From contig JAKCPB010001394.1 of NCBI GenBank assembly GCA_021442155.1, positions 1 through 64,000 of the forward strand: 64,000 nucleotides of DNA. Direction: 5' to 3'. The first letter of the stretch is position 1. Every line of letters begins with the position of its first letter. A program made the translations under genes and the position numbers. The notes under the pieces are model-generated. The model was given only the letters and a program-made list of their open reading frames with translations. It did not search any database and was not told the DNA's origin. The DNA is from Cymbidium sinense (Eukaryota; Streptophyta; Magnoliopsida; Asparagales; Orchidaceae). Positions 10,201 through 22,920 of the stretch are shown here, one piece after another.

Positions 10201-11480
10201 AAGCACAAGTATGTGTTTACCTTTCCCCATGGATGGACTTGGCCCGGATCAGCTAGCCTTCCCTCGATTGCCCTCATTCATTTTGATGGTTTTGAGGAGG
10301 ATTACATGAGGGCACTCCCCTCACCACCATTAGCGAGCACAATGGCAGAAGCAGTCATTTGATTGATTGCCATTCTCGATATCCCCTCACGAGAGGAAGG
10401 TAGTGATAATTCTAGGTTCTCTCTTCTGATGCTGCCCATTCAGGTTGTTTCCGTCGCCCTAGTGAGGCTAGCACCCTCATTAGCACCTCAAGGGTAAGGC
10501 TCCTATGATCCCAGATTATCTCCCCTTTTGAGGTTGGGTCTAAGTTCTTACTCACCTCCCCAAGACTCAGAGGAGAACAAAATTGCATGATAAGCGGTAC
10601 CATACACATCACCAAGGAGATGGAGGCACTACTGTCGGTTGTAGAGTTGCCCATTGACTTCCTGGTTACAAACCCATTTCATCCTCTCTCGTGACAGAGG
10701 ATGTAGGAGGATCCTACTTCACCTCCACCGGTGGTTTCATTTAGTCGGTCGTAGGAGGTCGTATGCTAGCCTCCATTTAGTTCTACGCCAGGTTGGCGAA
10801 GCCTACAAACGATTTGAGTCTGGGGCTCAATTTGACTTGAGATCTGTTATCCCCCACAGCATGGGGAAGCATCTTGGAGAGGGGAGGCCCGAGGGTTCAT
10901 CATTAGGAGAGGAGGTTTGGTCGTGGCCTCGCACTCATTGATTTTTCCGATCGGCGCCATGCATCATACACATATATGCTTATGGGGACTCATCACGAGG
11001 AGAGCTCCTGATAGAGAGTCGGTGTCTCCACCACGCCTACCCCGTCCATCATCACCCATTCATGTTTCATCATCTCTAGTTTTGCCGAAGGCCATGAAGG
11101 CCACATCCGGTGAGAAGAGGACCCCGTTGGTGATTCGGCTATGGCCAATGGATCCCATCCCATCTACACCGCCTACTGTGGCATAGTTGAGCTCTCAGAC
11201 CTTTTGCCCTGGTATGTGCGGAAGGAATGGCGACCCATGGTGGTCATCCCTTCACCAACACCACCACAGACATGGATGGTTTAAGAGTTGAGGGATAGCC
11301 AGTTGCACCCATGATGGTAGAGCCTCTAGAGTGTCACCTTACAGTTAGTGACGGTGTGCATTCTTCCGGTATAATCCTCGGGGTTGATTCTCCGGAGTAG
11401 GAGGTAGTGCCTCTGGTACATGATCTGATCATCGGTCAAAGTCATTTGCATGTTGAATTGATCATTCTTAGATGACATAG
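10200..11480 (+). pseudogene. GC-richer decayed region upstream of gag (possible extra ORF of a Tat/Ogre element)
   Basis: Base composition rises sharply from the AT-rich leader to a CpG-containing, coding-like stretch. A candidate start ATG lies at 10,199 (ATGGAAGCACAAG). Only short frames remain, in different phases: 95 codons at 10,654-10,941 and 89 codons at 10,917-11,186, the latter Ser/Pro-rich. I recognise no domain. Ogre-type elements are known to carry an ORF1 of unknown function before gag, and position and composition fit that, but this is inference. It could equally be the N-terminal part of gag. Confidence 0.35.
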
Positions 11481-11499
11481 TAGCACATTATCTTATGGA

Positions 11500-13560
11500 A
11501 AAGAGATCTAGGATATGAATGGTGATGAGGAGAAGATCAACTTTGATCCCAATGAAGATGATTTATTGGGAGACTCTGAGGTTTGCATGGTAGCAGGATC
11601 CTCCTCGAGAGCTATGGAAGGGTGTTGAGGCTTGAGAAGACACATCCCACTCAACAACACCTCAGCACAAATAGAAAAGGAAAAAGATAAATAGATGGAG
11701 AGAAGAGGCTCAAGATCTCTTGTATCTTAGCATTCAAAATAAGCCCACAGTTCATCCTACCATTGAGACTAGTTCGGGTTGGTGCATGTCTTGGACCCAG
11801 ACTTACCTCCAGTGAGCAAGGTAGCACTAGCATGTATAGAAGGTAGTGGAGTACCTCCATACAAGAAAAGATCAAGTCCATGGTCAAGCGGTGAAGGAAG
11901 CTTGGCTCAAGCGAGGAGGATCATCAGTTCAAAGTAGACCCTACGGAGGAATTTGATGCAATCCAATATCCTAAGGGTTTTATGCCACCTTCCTTCAAGA
12001 GTTTTGATGGCGTGGAAACCGAGGCGGCACATTCACATTTTAGCTAGTTATTGCAATGGGTGGCTTTACTATTCATCTCTTCATTAGTAGCTTAGGGGTA
12101 TAGCTTTTTTGGTATGTATCTGAACTTTTTCATTGAAGATATTTCTGAGTTGGAGCAACTCTTTATCAAGAGGTTTCTAGAGCTCAACAAAGGGTCACTT
12201 GGTGATCTCATTGTAGCACAACACCGGTGAGTCCCTTGTTGACTCATTCTCAGATGGCATAACGAGTATGAAATGAACCATCTAAACAACATGCCATTGA
12301 GATTCTTCTAAAGAATATCCATGGCCTCACGCCTTCATGCTTAAGGGCTTCACATCAAAACTTTGAGAAGTTAATCAACAAGGCACTATACTGAGGAGGC
12401 CAAAGTTGCCTTTTCAAGACCAATTGCCCAAGTCAAAGCCAAGAAGGTATTTGAAGTGAGAATAATGGGATAGAAATGGAAGCAACTAGAGATCATCAGA
12501 GACCACGACCTCAGCCTTCACTTCCTCCTCTACCACAGGCAGCCCTACCGCACGACCTCCATGGCCTGCCTCCTCCTGACCACATCATGCAGGTACACAT
12601 ACCTAGTATGGTCCCACCTCTTTTGGATAAACTTAACAAGCCTTATTCATTTAAGGGAGAGTAATGTGGAAGATCTTTAAGAATCTCTTAAAGAAGCATT
12701 TTAGCTACCTAGGAGACCAGGAAGTGGGCAAAAGCCATGATCCTAACTTTTCCCCTACCACCTATGCTAGGTCATGTTTTAAGATTGCTTCACATTTAGG
12801 ACTGGCTTGAACATAGCTTCAAGATGTGCTATAGTCATCCCAAGGAATACCTTGTGGAACAACCATCCAGATCCATTAGGGTAATCCTTAGGAATACTTG
12901 TGATCTTTCCAAAACCAAAGAAGGTTGGGATATCTCCTTATCCAAAACCTCTAAAAAGATTATTCAAAATCAAGAAACTTTCCTTGTGTGCACGAGGTAG
13001 CTCAAACCTCCAACATCAAGGTTTGCAAGTTGCGGTGCCAACTCAAGGAAAGGAGCTCGGCCGTAGCATGTGCCATACGATATCCCGTAAGCGCAACCGA
13101 TTGAGCCTCCAGTCTACCATTGTAGCTACCACATCAGTGACCTCCTCTACTTCAGCTAGCTTTTGTTCTTCTACTACTAGAACTCTTGTATCGGTGAATA
13201 AGGGCATCAAATCCCTTACCCCTCTTACTTGACTTGATTTTTACTTTGTACCTCCTATCAAATCCAAGAAATTGAAGAATAAAGCTAGCTTGAATTACAT
13301 CTATGTTACTTTTGATGGGTTGTTTACTTTTATTCTAAATGATAACTCTTACAATTCAAAATAATTATAACAATTTTGATCTTCCTCTTTGATTGAGTTG
13401 GATTTTCTACTCACGAATACTATGGGTTTGCCTCTTGAGATAGACTTGGAATCATTTGATTGAGGGTCCCATAGGAGAAGGCGTAGGTGAGCGATGTGCG
13501 TAGAACCTTCCATTACCATGAGATCACAAGTCAACCTCCATAGTGGCAAGGTTCTACCTC
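11500..13560 (+). pseudogene. Decayed gag and post-gag linker, family A retrotransposon
   Basis: Gag forms the capsid-like particle that packages the element RNA. Broken frames show 'FIEDISELEQLFIKRF' and 'LNKGSLGDLIVAQHR' near 12,120-12,230, the usual plant gypsy retrotransposon-gag pattern (…F..RF……L..L.…RPGE). Next comes 'LLDKLNKPYSFKGE' near 12,625-12,660, and then 'DWLEHSFKMCYSHPKEYL' after a lost zinc knuckle (about 12,800-12,855). 12,885-12,990 matches the open frame on the minus strand at 63,400-63,513 (NTCDLSKTKEGW against DTCDPLKIKEGW), and 13,530-13,630 matches its C-terminal part (GKVLPPRVAPQD). Multiple stops and frameshifts make it non-functional. The left edge is uncertain. Confidence 0.65.
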
Positions 13561-13869
13561 CTAGGGTAGCACCTCAAGATAGAGGGAACAAGTCATTGGT
13601 ATGAGGATCAGCCCCTCCAGGATGCTCCACCCTTGGATATGCTTGTGGAGGATCAGCCCGGTGGACTACAATGTCCTCTCTCATCAGAAAGTTGCCATCT
13701 AAGCTAAGTATATGATGCCTTTGTCTTATCCAAAGAGATGAGATAATCATTAATCAAGGCTCTCCTTGATCGAGATATGCTTAGCTCAACGGCACTATTG
13801 AGAGGCACATTACAAAAAAAAAGCTCAGGGATCACTTTCAGATGAAGACCTTCTTCGGACATGGGAGCA

Positions 13870-14230
13870 TCCTCTCACATTACAGTTGACATGACTGAGA
13901 CTTGCCGAGTTCTCATCGATCCGGTGCATCGATGAACATTATGAGTCTAAAGACCCTTACTATTTGAGGATCAACATCTCCACACTCACGAGGAGATGGA
14001 TGATGTTGAGAGGATTCAATGAACAAGGCGGCTTTAGGTTCCATAGTGTTACCTTTGGAGATAGGTGACTAGAAGACTGAAGCCAAGTTTTACATCATTG
14101 ATTTGAATACTTCATTCATTGCTTTGCTTGGTAGGCCTTGGATACATCAGAATAAGATGATTCCATCCTCCCTCCATCAGTGCATCAAGTTCAGAAAGGA
14201 TGGGATTGAATATTATAGGAGATGAAAAGC
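13870..14230 (+). pseudogene. Decayed aspartic protease domain, family A
   Basis: The retroviral-type aspartic protease cleaves the Gag-Pol polyprotein. Near 13,905-13,945 the frame reads 'RVLIDP' followed by a frameshift and 'MNIMSLKTL', the remains of the D-[ST/P]-G-[SA]-S-x-N active-site loop. At 14,110-14,190 the frame gives 'LLGRPWIHQNKMIPSSLHQ', a very characteristic stretch of the Tat-lineage protease C-terminal half. Frameshifts near the active site and downstream stops show it is dead. Confidence 0.6.
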
Positions 14231-15330
14231 CATTTTCAATTAGAGGTTGAGATTTATGAGGATGCGACCTACTATCTTCCTCAAAACACCCTTTCTGTGA
14301 ACTTGGACAAAATTCAAATTCAAAAGAAAAGAAAATGAAGAAAAAAAAGAAAAGAAAAAGAAAAGAAAATGAAAATCAAGTGAACAAGAAAGGGGAATTG
14401 AAGAAGAAATAGCATATCACATTCCACCCATAGTTCATTCCATCATATGGACATGTGGGTAGGATGACTCAACCTCCACGGTAGAGGTAGAAATAGAGGC
14501 ATTCAGGTGGAAGACCCCTGGTTGGCCATCATCAACATGGTTATGTTCAGTTCATGGGAGTACCCCTACTATTCACATGACTTGGAATCCAACTGAGGAT
14601 GAGTCTAATGTGATTAGCATACTAACCCCTCTCGGTTCCATTGGAGGTGACTTTTGATTGGATGATGAAGACCAGCCTCAGACAAAGCAAAGTATTCAAT
14701 GTTTATGTGAGACTATTGGCGGCTTTCTAACCTCACTTTCATCTCAAAAAGTTGAAGGTTTAGTAGTTAAGAAGCCCTAAGTCTTCCAGTGATATGAAGC
14801 AAGAGATTCTTTTTGGGATCATCATCCTCAAGTCTGAAGTTGATGTAGAACTTGAGGAGGATTCATTTAAAGAATTAATGGAATTACCATTTGACTTTTA
14901 CTCGCCTTGTGTTCATAATCTTATATAGAAAGGTTTGGTTCCTCATACATGGTCGGTCAAAAGTATTTTGAGAAGCTATGGAACAATACGAATGGAAGCA
15001 TAATCAAGCATGACTATTGATGCAGTGGGTCGATGATGATGATTATTGCTTAGTGTTATTCATTTGGAGTGATAGTTCTTTTCACACAACACCAACTCTT
15101 ATGAGGATGTGTGTTTAGAAACTCAGATGATCAAATGATCTTCAAATCAAGATGCACCTCTAGAATTTGAAGAAGATTCATTCAATAATTGACAAGCTTA
15201 AAAAAAATCAACCTCGACGAAGAAAATCCGCGACATACATCGGTTCATTCTGAATGAAGAAGAAACCAATGACTTAGTTAGGCTATTGGTGAGTTTAAGA
15301 CTACTTTGCATGGAGTTATGAAGAGATGCC
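14231..15330 (+). pseudogene. Protease-RT linker with A/G-rich simple sequence
   Basis: This stretch separates the protease and RT remnants. 14,325-14,400 is a poly-purine run of AAAAG/AAAAAG units with a GAAAATGAA motif. The rest contains short broken frames with no domain I recognise, such as 'SNVISILTPLGSIGGDF' near 14,610-14,660. Such long variable linkers before RT are normal in this lineage. Confidence 0.4.
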
Positions 15331-15339
15331 GATTATCTC

Positions 15340-16190
15340 ACGTAGCGGTCCACAAGCTAACAATAGATCCTAGCTAACCCTATCAAGCAAGCTCCTAGAT
15401 ATGCATGATTAGAAATCAACAACGGTCATTTAAAGTCAAGAAATTGATCGATGTTGGTTTCATCGGAAAGAAAAATACCCTACCTGTTAAGTGTGTATAG
15501 TTAAGAAGAATGGCCAAATTCATATGTCAATTTTAGGGACTTAAATAAGGCATGTCCTAAGGATGAGTTTCCTCTTCCTATACTAGAATTAATGGTGGAC
15601 ATTGCCTCATCTCATGTGTTCTCTTTCATGGATGGGTCATCCTACAACCAAATCAAGATGTCTCTAAGATGAAAGAAACCGCTTTTGAACCCGATCAGAA
15701 TCTTTTGTTATAGGTCATGCCTTTGGCCTTAAAATGTTGGTGCTACATACCAACGGGCCATGACTCTAATCTTTAATGAACTCATCCATCATCAGGTTGA
15801 GTGCTATGTTGATGATCTAGTAGTCAAGCAGAGAAAAGAAGACCATCTCTTTGACTTGAGTAGTTTTTGAAGCGGTTAAGATAATATAACCTCAAAATGA
15901 ATCCCGAAGTGTGCATTGAGTAGCTTCAGAAATTCCTTGGGTTTCGACAGGAATAGAAATAGATTCAGAAAAAATTAAAGGTATCTTAGAAATGCTACCT
16001 CCTAAAAGTTTAACTCAACTTAGATCATTCCAAGGATGGTTGGCATATCTGAGATGCTTTATCTCTAACTTATCGGGGAGATGCAAGCCATTCTAAGCAC
16101 TTATCAAAAATGATGTCAAGTTCAACTGGGATGACAAGTGCCGGCATGCCTTTGAAGATATCAAGTAGTATTTAAGGTGCCATCCGGCCT
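15340..16190 (+). pseudogene. Decayed reverse transcriptase, Tat-lineage Ty3/gypsy (family A)
   Basis: Reverse transcriptase would copy element RNA into DNA. Visible motifs are 'NFRDLNKACPKDEFPLP' at 15,529-15,579, 'FSFMDGSS-YNQIKM' at 15,624-15,660, and the catalytic YVDD box at 15,805-15,816 within 'CYVDDLVVK'. A thumb-like segment 'LRSFQGWLAYLRCFI' follows at 16,021-16,066. 'DLNKACPKD.FPLP' is typical of plant Tat elements. The first catalytic Asp (in V-D-F-R-D-L) reads as Asn here, and frameshifts separate the blocks, so it cannot be active. Confidence 0.8.
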
Positions 16191-16560
16191 ATCCACTCAG
16201 ACTCATTCTCTACACTGCTACATTGGATGACTCTCTCAGTGCTCCGTTGGCCCAAGCCAATGACGAAGGAAAGGAGAGTGCTCTCTACTACCCCAGTCGT
16301 CATCTAATCCCTACTAAAGTGAACTACCTACCTATTAAGAAACATTGTCTAGCTTTGATCTTTATTTCCTAAAAGCTACGCCATTACATGATTTATCATA
16401 AGGTGAACTTAATCTCTAGAACCAATCTACTGCAGTATCTCATGACAAGGCCAATGTTATCTGGATGTTTAGCATGATGGTCCATGATCTCTGCTTTGAT
16501 ATCACATTGTACCCTGTGATAAAAGGGAAGCACTAGCGATTTCTTAGCACACCCACTTCC
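16190..16560 (+). pseudogene. Decayed RT-linked RNase H, family A
   Basis: The frame reads 'LSAPLAQANDEGKESALYY', 'PSRHLIPTKVNYLPIKKHC', a stop, then 'KLRHYMIYHKVNLIS' and 'QYLMTRPMLSG' (about 16,230-16,460). This is the standard RNase H region directly after RT in plant gypsy elements, degrading the RNA strand of the RNA:DNA hybrid. The minus-strand element has the same region at 35,935-36,216. One in-frame stop and later shifts inactivate it. Confidence 0.75.
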
Positions 16561-16599
16561 TTTGATTCTCGCTTAGTGATCTCCCGATGAACAAATCAT

Positions 16600-17030
16600 G
16601 AACTTAGGGGAGGTTGACAAATGATGGAGATGTATTTTGATGGTGCTTTCTTTTCATAAAAGGGAAGCACCACGATCTCTTCAGAAAGAGGGGGGGAATA
16701 GTTCTCTAACTCTGCGATGTGATGAGATTCATACTATCTTTTCCAACCAACATAAAAAAAGTATGAGGCTTTGATTGCGTCTAGGTTAGCCATCATCGAT
16801 GTCAAGAGCATCAACATCTTTGGGATTCTCGTTGTCATCAATCAGATTGATCCTACAAGGTTCTCAAACCCAAGCTTCATCATTACCATGAGTATACCAT
16901 GAAGTTGTTGGCCCAAATCCTAGTCACCATCTACAAGGTTCCCAAGTAGAGAATGTAGTAGATGCTTTGGCCAAACTTGCCAAAGAATTGCATGTCAGAA
17001 GATGAGTCCATTCCAATAAGGGTCCAAAAT
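16600..17030 (+). pseudogene. Remnant of the second (additional) RNase H domain, family A
   Basis: 'MEMYFDGAFFS' at 16,621-16,653 matches the start of an RNase H fold with its first catalytic Asp. 'VENVVDALAKLAKEL' at about 16,950-16,994 matches the final helix with its catalytic Asp. The middle is scrambled by frameshifts. A second RNase H between the RT-linked RNase H and integrase is a hallmark of the Tat lineage. The minus-strand element at 35,237-35,880 shows it far better. Confidence 0.6.
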
Positions 17031-18030
17031 AGACAAGTCCTATCCCTTATGTTGAACTCATCGAGACTTTCTCTTGAAGGGGAGGTTGCCATTGCCAAAA
17101 TGGACAAGGAGCTAGATTGGAGGCAATCATTCATAGACTATTTGAACACTGGCAAACTACCTCAAGAAAAGTCACAAGCCCATCAGGTGAAATAAAGAGC
17201 TCTCTCCTCTTGATGGCACCTTATACCATCTTTGACCAAATGTGGTTACATTATTTAGATAAACATGAAGCCCATGACATTATAAGGTACATTAGTCTAT
17301 GTGAGCACATCAATCTCGATGAAGATGAAGATCAAGACTAGGATACTACTAGCCTTGATGATGATGAAGCGCATGGATGTGCTAGGAGATGCCATTGTGT
17401 GTCGGTATATGGTGTGGTCCTCCACCAACCACTATTCCTTTCGGTGGGTACCATGTTGAGATCCTCCTCCCGGTCAATTCATAAATCATATCAGTGGGTC
17501 ATCCTTGGTCTTTGTATGTGCTTCCAGATCAACCGAGGTATGGTGGAATTTGATAAGAGTAAAGAGCATTACAAAAGATCAATAGACGCTTGAGAGTGGT
17601 TCTCTATCTAATAGCAATAACTCTTCATCTACCTCTTTTTAGTGAATGGGTGAGCATTCTACCTAGAAGTTCAACTCCCATCAGTAAGGATAACATTGGG
17701 TAGTAAGATCACTATAAAGCAGAATGCAAAGTTGTGGTTAGAAGAGTTTGAAGGTTTGGAGAGAATTGGGTGCAGAACCTCGAGTTGTACAAGGCCAAAA
17801 TGATTCAAGCTCACAACAAGCGTCCTTGGTCTTTCCAAGTAGGAGAACTTGTGTTAGTAATCAAGGAGACCATTATTGCCCCATCAAAGATGGGAGGCAA
17901 GTTTGAACCCACTTGGGAAGGCCCCATGTCATAGAGAAGGCCTACCAAGGAATCTTATCGACTTATTGATTGTAAAGGGAACACCGATGCTTCCAATTAA
18001 TGGGATCTATTTAAAGAAATATTACCCATA
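17030..18030 (+). pseudogene. Heavily decayed integrase region, family A
   Basis: A linker typical of the pre-integrase region is visible at 17,120-17,310 (EAIIHRLFEHWQTTSRKV, then MWLHYLDKHEAHDIIRYI). The zinc-binding domain and catalytic core between about 17,310 and 17,690 are mostly lost or scrambled. The C-terminal DNA-binding part is clear: 'NLELYKAKMIQAHNKRPWSF', 'QVGELVLVIKETIIAPSKMG' and 'GKFEPTWEGPM' at 17,778-17,930, followed by a region resembling the family end 'YRLIDCKGN' to 18,030. Integrase would insert element DNA into the host chromosome; this copy cannot. Confidence 0.6.
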
Positions 18031-18049
18031 AAATCATGTTTGAAAATAA

Positions 18050-21000
18050 TTCTATCAATCAAAAAATCTAATTCCATTTCATCAAAATCTTCTCTTCTTT
18101 CAAAGCATTGTTTTGTCTTACAAATCATGCATGCATGGTTAGGTGTAAGAGTCCCCTGGCATCATCCCTCTTTCAACACAAACACAATCTCGATCTAGAA
18201 TAGGTGTGAGAACCCAAGAGGCATCTATTTTGATTAGCACAACTAAGTTAGGTGTAAGAGAACGGACATCCTTTCTTAGTGGGAATTCGTTTCCATCCAT
18301 GGCACCATTTCATCAAACTCCCCTGTTTAGGTAGGTGTGAGAAAGCATCTTATTCCTTTAACACATGCACAAAAAACACATATCTTTTATCTCTCGCTAT
18401 TTTGATGTGGGAGCAAGCCTGGCACTCACTCATTGCTCTAGGTCTCTACATGCTACCTCACTAGTATGTCACCCGTGGTCACTTGTTTGGAAGATGTGAG
18501 TCCCCACTTTCTTCTTAACTTGACCATTGCAAACCAATGAGCCTTGTTGGTAGATTTCATTTGTACAAAAACTACCTCATGTTGATTTTATTTAAGAGGA
18601 TGTGAGTCCCCAAACTTTCTTCTTGAATGAATCATCATGATCTAACTAGGTCAAGTATATTTGAGGTTTAGGATAAGTCCCCAAGAGGCTCCTTTCCTCT
18701 TGACTACATTTGAGTTGATATAAGTTCTAGTGCATTTTCGGTAGTCTCCCAGGTCGGATGACACTATGAAGACATCTATCCCAATCAATTCAGCATAGGA
18801 GGATGTGAGTCCCAGAGCTTTCTTCCTAATTGTTGCAAACCAATGGCACACTTAGGTTGGTTGATGTTGCTATCGACTGACTCACCCGGTGAGTACACCA
18901 CTCTTGGTGGATGTGAGTCCCTACGCTTTCTCCTTGAGTTGGACACCGAATGCCAATATGATATATGACTAGCCATGTCATCTTCTCAGGTTTTGGATTA
19001 AGCCCTTTAGTGGTCCCTCTCCCTGTGGGCATTCTATTTGGATCACATCCTTTGCGACCCCATTTAGACACTACGGGTTACTTGGGTTGGATAGTCCCCT
19101 TTCCAAGTAGCCACCCACGTGGTTGGAGAATTTGTTTAGCGGATGCATAGATTCTCCTTGGTTGATGCGAGATAGGTCTAGGCGATATAAGCTCTTCTCA
19201 TTTGATCCCTCATAAATAGGGTCCACGTTAAAATAAACTAAACTAACAAACAAATTAATTTTCATGTGGATTAGGAATTCAAGCCCCCAAAAGGCCCATT
19301 TTTCCAAGAAGACATCCTATCTTTAGGTAGTGTTAGAACTCCTATAGAAATTGCCGACTACGAGTTGAGATAAATTCTGGTCGGTACTCACTCCGTAGTC
19401 ACTCTTAGGTCAGGTTCAATCTATTTTACCACAAGCAGGTTACCCCGATAGTCATTCCACTTTGGAAGATGTAAGACTATGATGCATTCTTTCTAGCATG
19501 AACAAATTGATGCCACAGGTCGGTTGATTTGTTGCCCAAAGCAATCACCCCAGTGATCTTTTGTAGTGGAAGATGTGAGTCCTCGAGCTTTCTTCCTTTA
19601 ATTGATCATTGCAAACTAAAGGCACTCCTTTGGTTGATAGTTCTCCCATCGGTGAAGTCCCTTTGGTTCAGTAAATCTAGATAGGTCGATATAAGCTCCT
19701 TCTCGGTTTGATCCATCACAAACAACATAATCCATCAAAATAAACTAAAAAAAATTAATCTTTGACTATCTTTGAGTGATTTAAGTCCCCAAGCGGCATT
19801 CACTCAATAGTCGACTAGGTCGGGGATTTGTTGCCAAAGCAAGATCACAGTGGTTCTCATTTTGGAAGATGTGAGTCCCCATGCTTTCTTCCTAACTTGA
19901 CCATTGCACACTGAAAGGCACCCCTTTGGTTGGATAGTCCTACCATGTGGTTGGTAGACTACTCCCTTTGGATTGGTAAATCTGAGTTAAGCCTAGGCCT
20001 CCATGACCCCTACTCAATGTAATCCATTGCTAACCAATGGAATTCATCAATATAAATAAAAAATAAAATTAATTTTTGACCATCTTTGAGCTTATCTAAG
20101 TCCCCCAGTGGCATTCACTTAATAGTCAGCCTTAGGTCGGGTTTGATTTGTTGCCCAAAAGTAGATAAAATGGTCCTTACTTTGGAGATGTGAGTCTCTG
20201 CTTTCTTCTAACTTGACCATTACCGAAAGACATCCTTTGGTTGGATAGTCCTACTTGTTGGTAGACTACTCCCTTTGGATTGGTAAATCAGTTAAGGCAC
20301 ATGGCTCTTCTGATCCATCCCCCATGGGATCCATCTAATCAAAACAAAAAAAAAAAAAAATTAATCTTGACTATCTTTGACATTTAAGTCCCAATCATTA
20401 ATAGTCCTAGGTTGGGTTTGATTGTTGCCCAAAACTTGATCCATGGTTCCTTGTTTGGAAGATGTGAGTCCCGGCTTTCTTCCTAACACATTACACGAAG
20501 GTTTTTGGATAGTCTACCTTGTGGTTGGTAGGACTCCCTTTGATTGAAATGCAGTTAGGTCAGGCCTCCATGACCTACTCTGTAGTCCATCACAAACCAA
20601 TGGATCCATCATAATCAAAACAAATCTAAAAAAATCTTCTATTTTTTGAGTTGATCAAGTCCTCGGTCATTCACTTAATAATTACCTAGGTTGGGTTCAA
20701 TCTTGCTTTGCCAATAGATTCAACATCCCCTACTTTGGAGGATGTAAGTCTACTATACTTTCTTCCTAGCTGCACTTAAGACATCCCTTTGGTTGGTTGG
20801 TCCTACTATGTTTAGTAGACTACCCTTTGGATTGATCAGTTAATAGGCCTCCATGGCTCCTACCGATGCATCCATCACAAACCACTTCATCTCAAATTCA
20901 ATAATCTAAAAAAATTTGAAATAAATTCAACAAAATAAATCCAATGAAATAAACAAAACAAAACAATCAATCAATCCAAATCAAATCTTTTGCTATTTTT

Positions 21001-21447
21001 TAGTGAGATTGAAATCTTTCTAGTTCCTCAGTGTATCTGGAATTCTAATCCCTCAGCAGATTTCACAACCTCTCCCTTAGAATGACTTGACTTCTCCCTA
21101 TTTCACTTGTCTATCCTCGGTGGAATCAATATAAACACAATTAAACAAACAAGAAATTCAAACAAATTCAACCCTCTTCCCCAACAAAACTTAATTAAAT
21201 TTAATCAAAATTTTCTCCAAACTCAAATCAAATCCTTAATGATTGAACCTACTTCCCAGTGGAAGGTTCACTCTATTAGTGGATTCCTTCTTCTCTCCTA
21301 TGTTCTTGACATAGTAGAGTCACACTAAGCTATGGATTTCTTCCACCTTTTATAGATCATCTCTGATTGCTTGTGATCATTTATATGTTGTTGATCATTT
21401 TCAACACCAATATGTGTGTGTTCCTTGTCGGTCACACCATACCATTA
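18050..21447 (+). repeat. 3' internal region made of degenerate repeats of about 300 bp
   Basis: From 18,120 the text is dominated by repeats. The word GATGTGAGTCCC...GCTTTCTTCC occurs near 18,493, 18,598, 18,801, 18,910, 19,571, 19,866, 20,185 and 20,459, with weaker forms at 19,468 and 20,739. The last five are spaced about 295, 319, 274 and 280 bp apart; earlier ones are spaced about 105 or 200 bp, suggesting sub-units. Each full unit also holds 'ttggttggatagtcctacc', 'gactactccctttggattgg', 'ggcctccatgac' and a 'cacttaatagtc..ccttaggt' block. The final 600 bp are single-copy and are repeated at window bases 1-674. No gene is seen. Confidence 0.75.
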
Positions 21448-22149
21448 CATTGACCTCTTTTAGAATGATTGTCAACCTTCATCTTGACATACATCTCCTA
21501 GATTTTTATTCCTTAGTCTTAAGACACATCTAGTGATTAATGGACACTCAACCTAGCCAGACTTAGAAAGTTAGCCATAGGAATAATCATGCCTTATGTT
21601 AAAAATTTTCTACCCTGAACCACATTCCTCACTTCTTCAAGTCAAACTCCAAATCAAATCAACATCAAACTTAAATCATTCTAATTGATTTTCTACAAAC
21701 TCAAATCAATTCCATATGATTAAAATCATGATTGAAACTTATGATTGAAGCCCGATAAAATTCAAAGTTCAAATATTTCTAAGTCCTTTGATTCCTCTTG
21801 ACTTACTTTAAATCTAATCCAAATAAATTCAAACTCAAAATTTTCTCTTAACACATTTATATTCTCATTTATATTCATATATATAAATGAAATATAAATT
21901 AAAATCAATCAAACTAAACTCAAAAAATCAAATTCAAATTCAAATCTTTCTAAGTCCCTTTGATTCCTCTTATGGACTTAGCCTAAATTAAACTAAATCA
22001 CTTCAAATTCATGAAATTCATAACTTTATATTCTCATTTATATTCACATATCTAAATGAAATATAAATTCAAACAATCAACAACTCAAAACTCAAATTCA
22101 AATTCATTCAACATTTAACCTATGCCTTCAAGTCAAAATCTTGAAACTT

Positions 22150-22920
22150 AGCCAAATCAATCACTCTGGTCAATTGAAAGTCAAACTTTGACCAAACCAA
22201 CAAATGAAAATCAACATAGCCAAAATCCACCATAGGCCTTTGATTGAAACCATTAATCTAAGTTCATTCATGACCAATGTTTGAACTTGACCAAGTCAAC
22301 ATTTGAGCCTAACCTTTATTGGCCACGAAAGTTGATGACCTAAAAGTCAAAATGTGTCAAAACTTGATCTAAGCCAAATTGATTGAAATCAATGGATCAA
22401 GTTCATTCCAAATCACTTGTTGAACTTGACCAAAGCCCCAATTAGCCAACTAGACCTAACCTATCCCAATTGACCATGAACCCAACTTGACCTAAAAGGG
22501 TCAAATTGAGCCAAATTCAAACTTAACCTAAATTGATTGAAAATAAAGATACCAATCGATTTCATATGACAACCAAACATAAACCAACCCATGACCTAAC
22601 CCAAATAGGTCAAATGGGTCAAATTAGTCAACTTGACCCATTTGATCTAAATGAACTAAATTGAACCAAATTCAAACCTAAACCAAATTGAATCAAACCA
22701 AAGCCACCAAAACATTTCAAATGGTCATATGAACTTGACCCAACCCTTGGTTTGACCAATTTGACCAATTGGTCAACTTGACTTAAGTTGACCCATTTTG
22801 ACCTAAATGGGTCAACATGAGCCAAATCATATCAAACCAACTCCAAATTCAATGAAACTTGGCTAACCCATTTTTCAAACATATCGAACATATTCAAATT
22901 GAAATCAAGGTCAAATAAAC
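22150..22920 (+). promoter_or_regulatory. TTGAC-dense block of LTR2
   Basis: Same position and content as 1,910-2,570 in LTR1: many TTGACC/GGTCAA words in both orientations. Density is seen directly; a WRKY-binding role is inferred only. Confidence 0.45.
22606..22649. repeat. Inverted repeat in LTR2, one mismatch
   Basis: The left arm TAGGTCAAATGGGTCAA (22,606-22,622) pairs with 22,633-22,649 (TTGACCCATTTGATCTA), with one C-to-T change relative to a perfect arm. The spacer is 10 bp, as in LTR1. Confidence 0.8.

Noticed and set aside
21380..21447. Polypurine tract before LTR2
   Set aside because: The preceding bases are mixed (gtcacaccataccattaca) with no purine run, so none is claimed.
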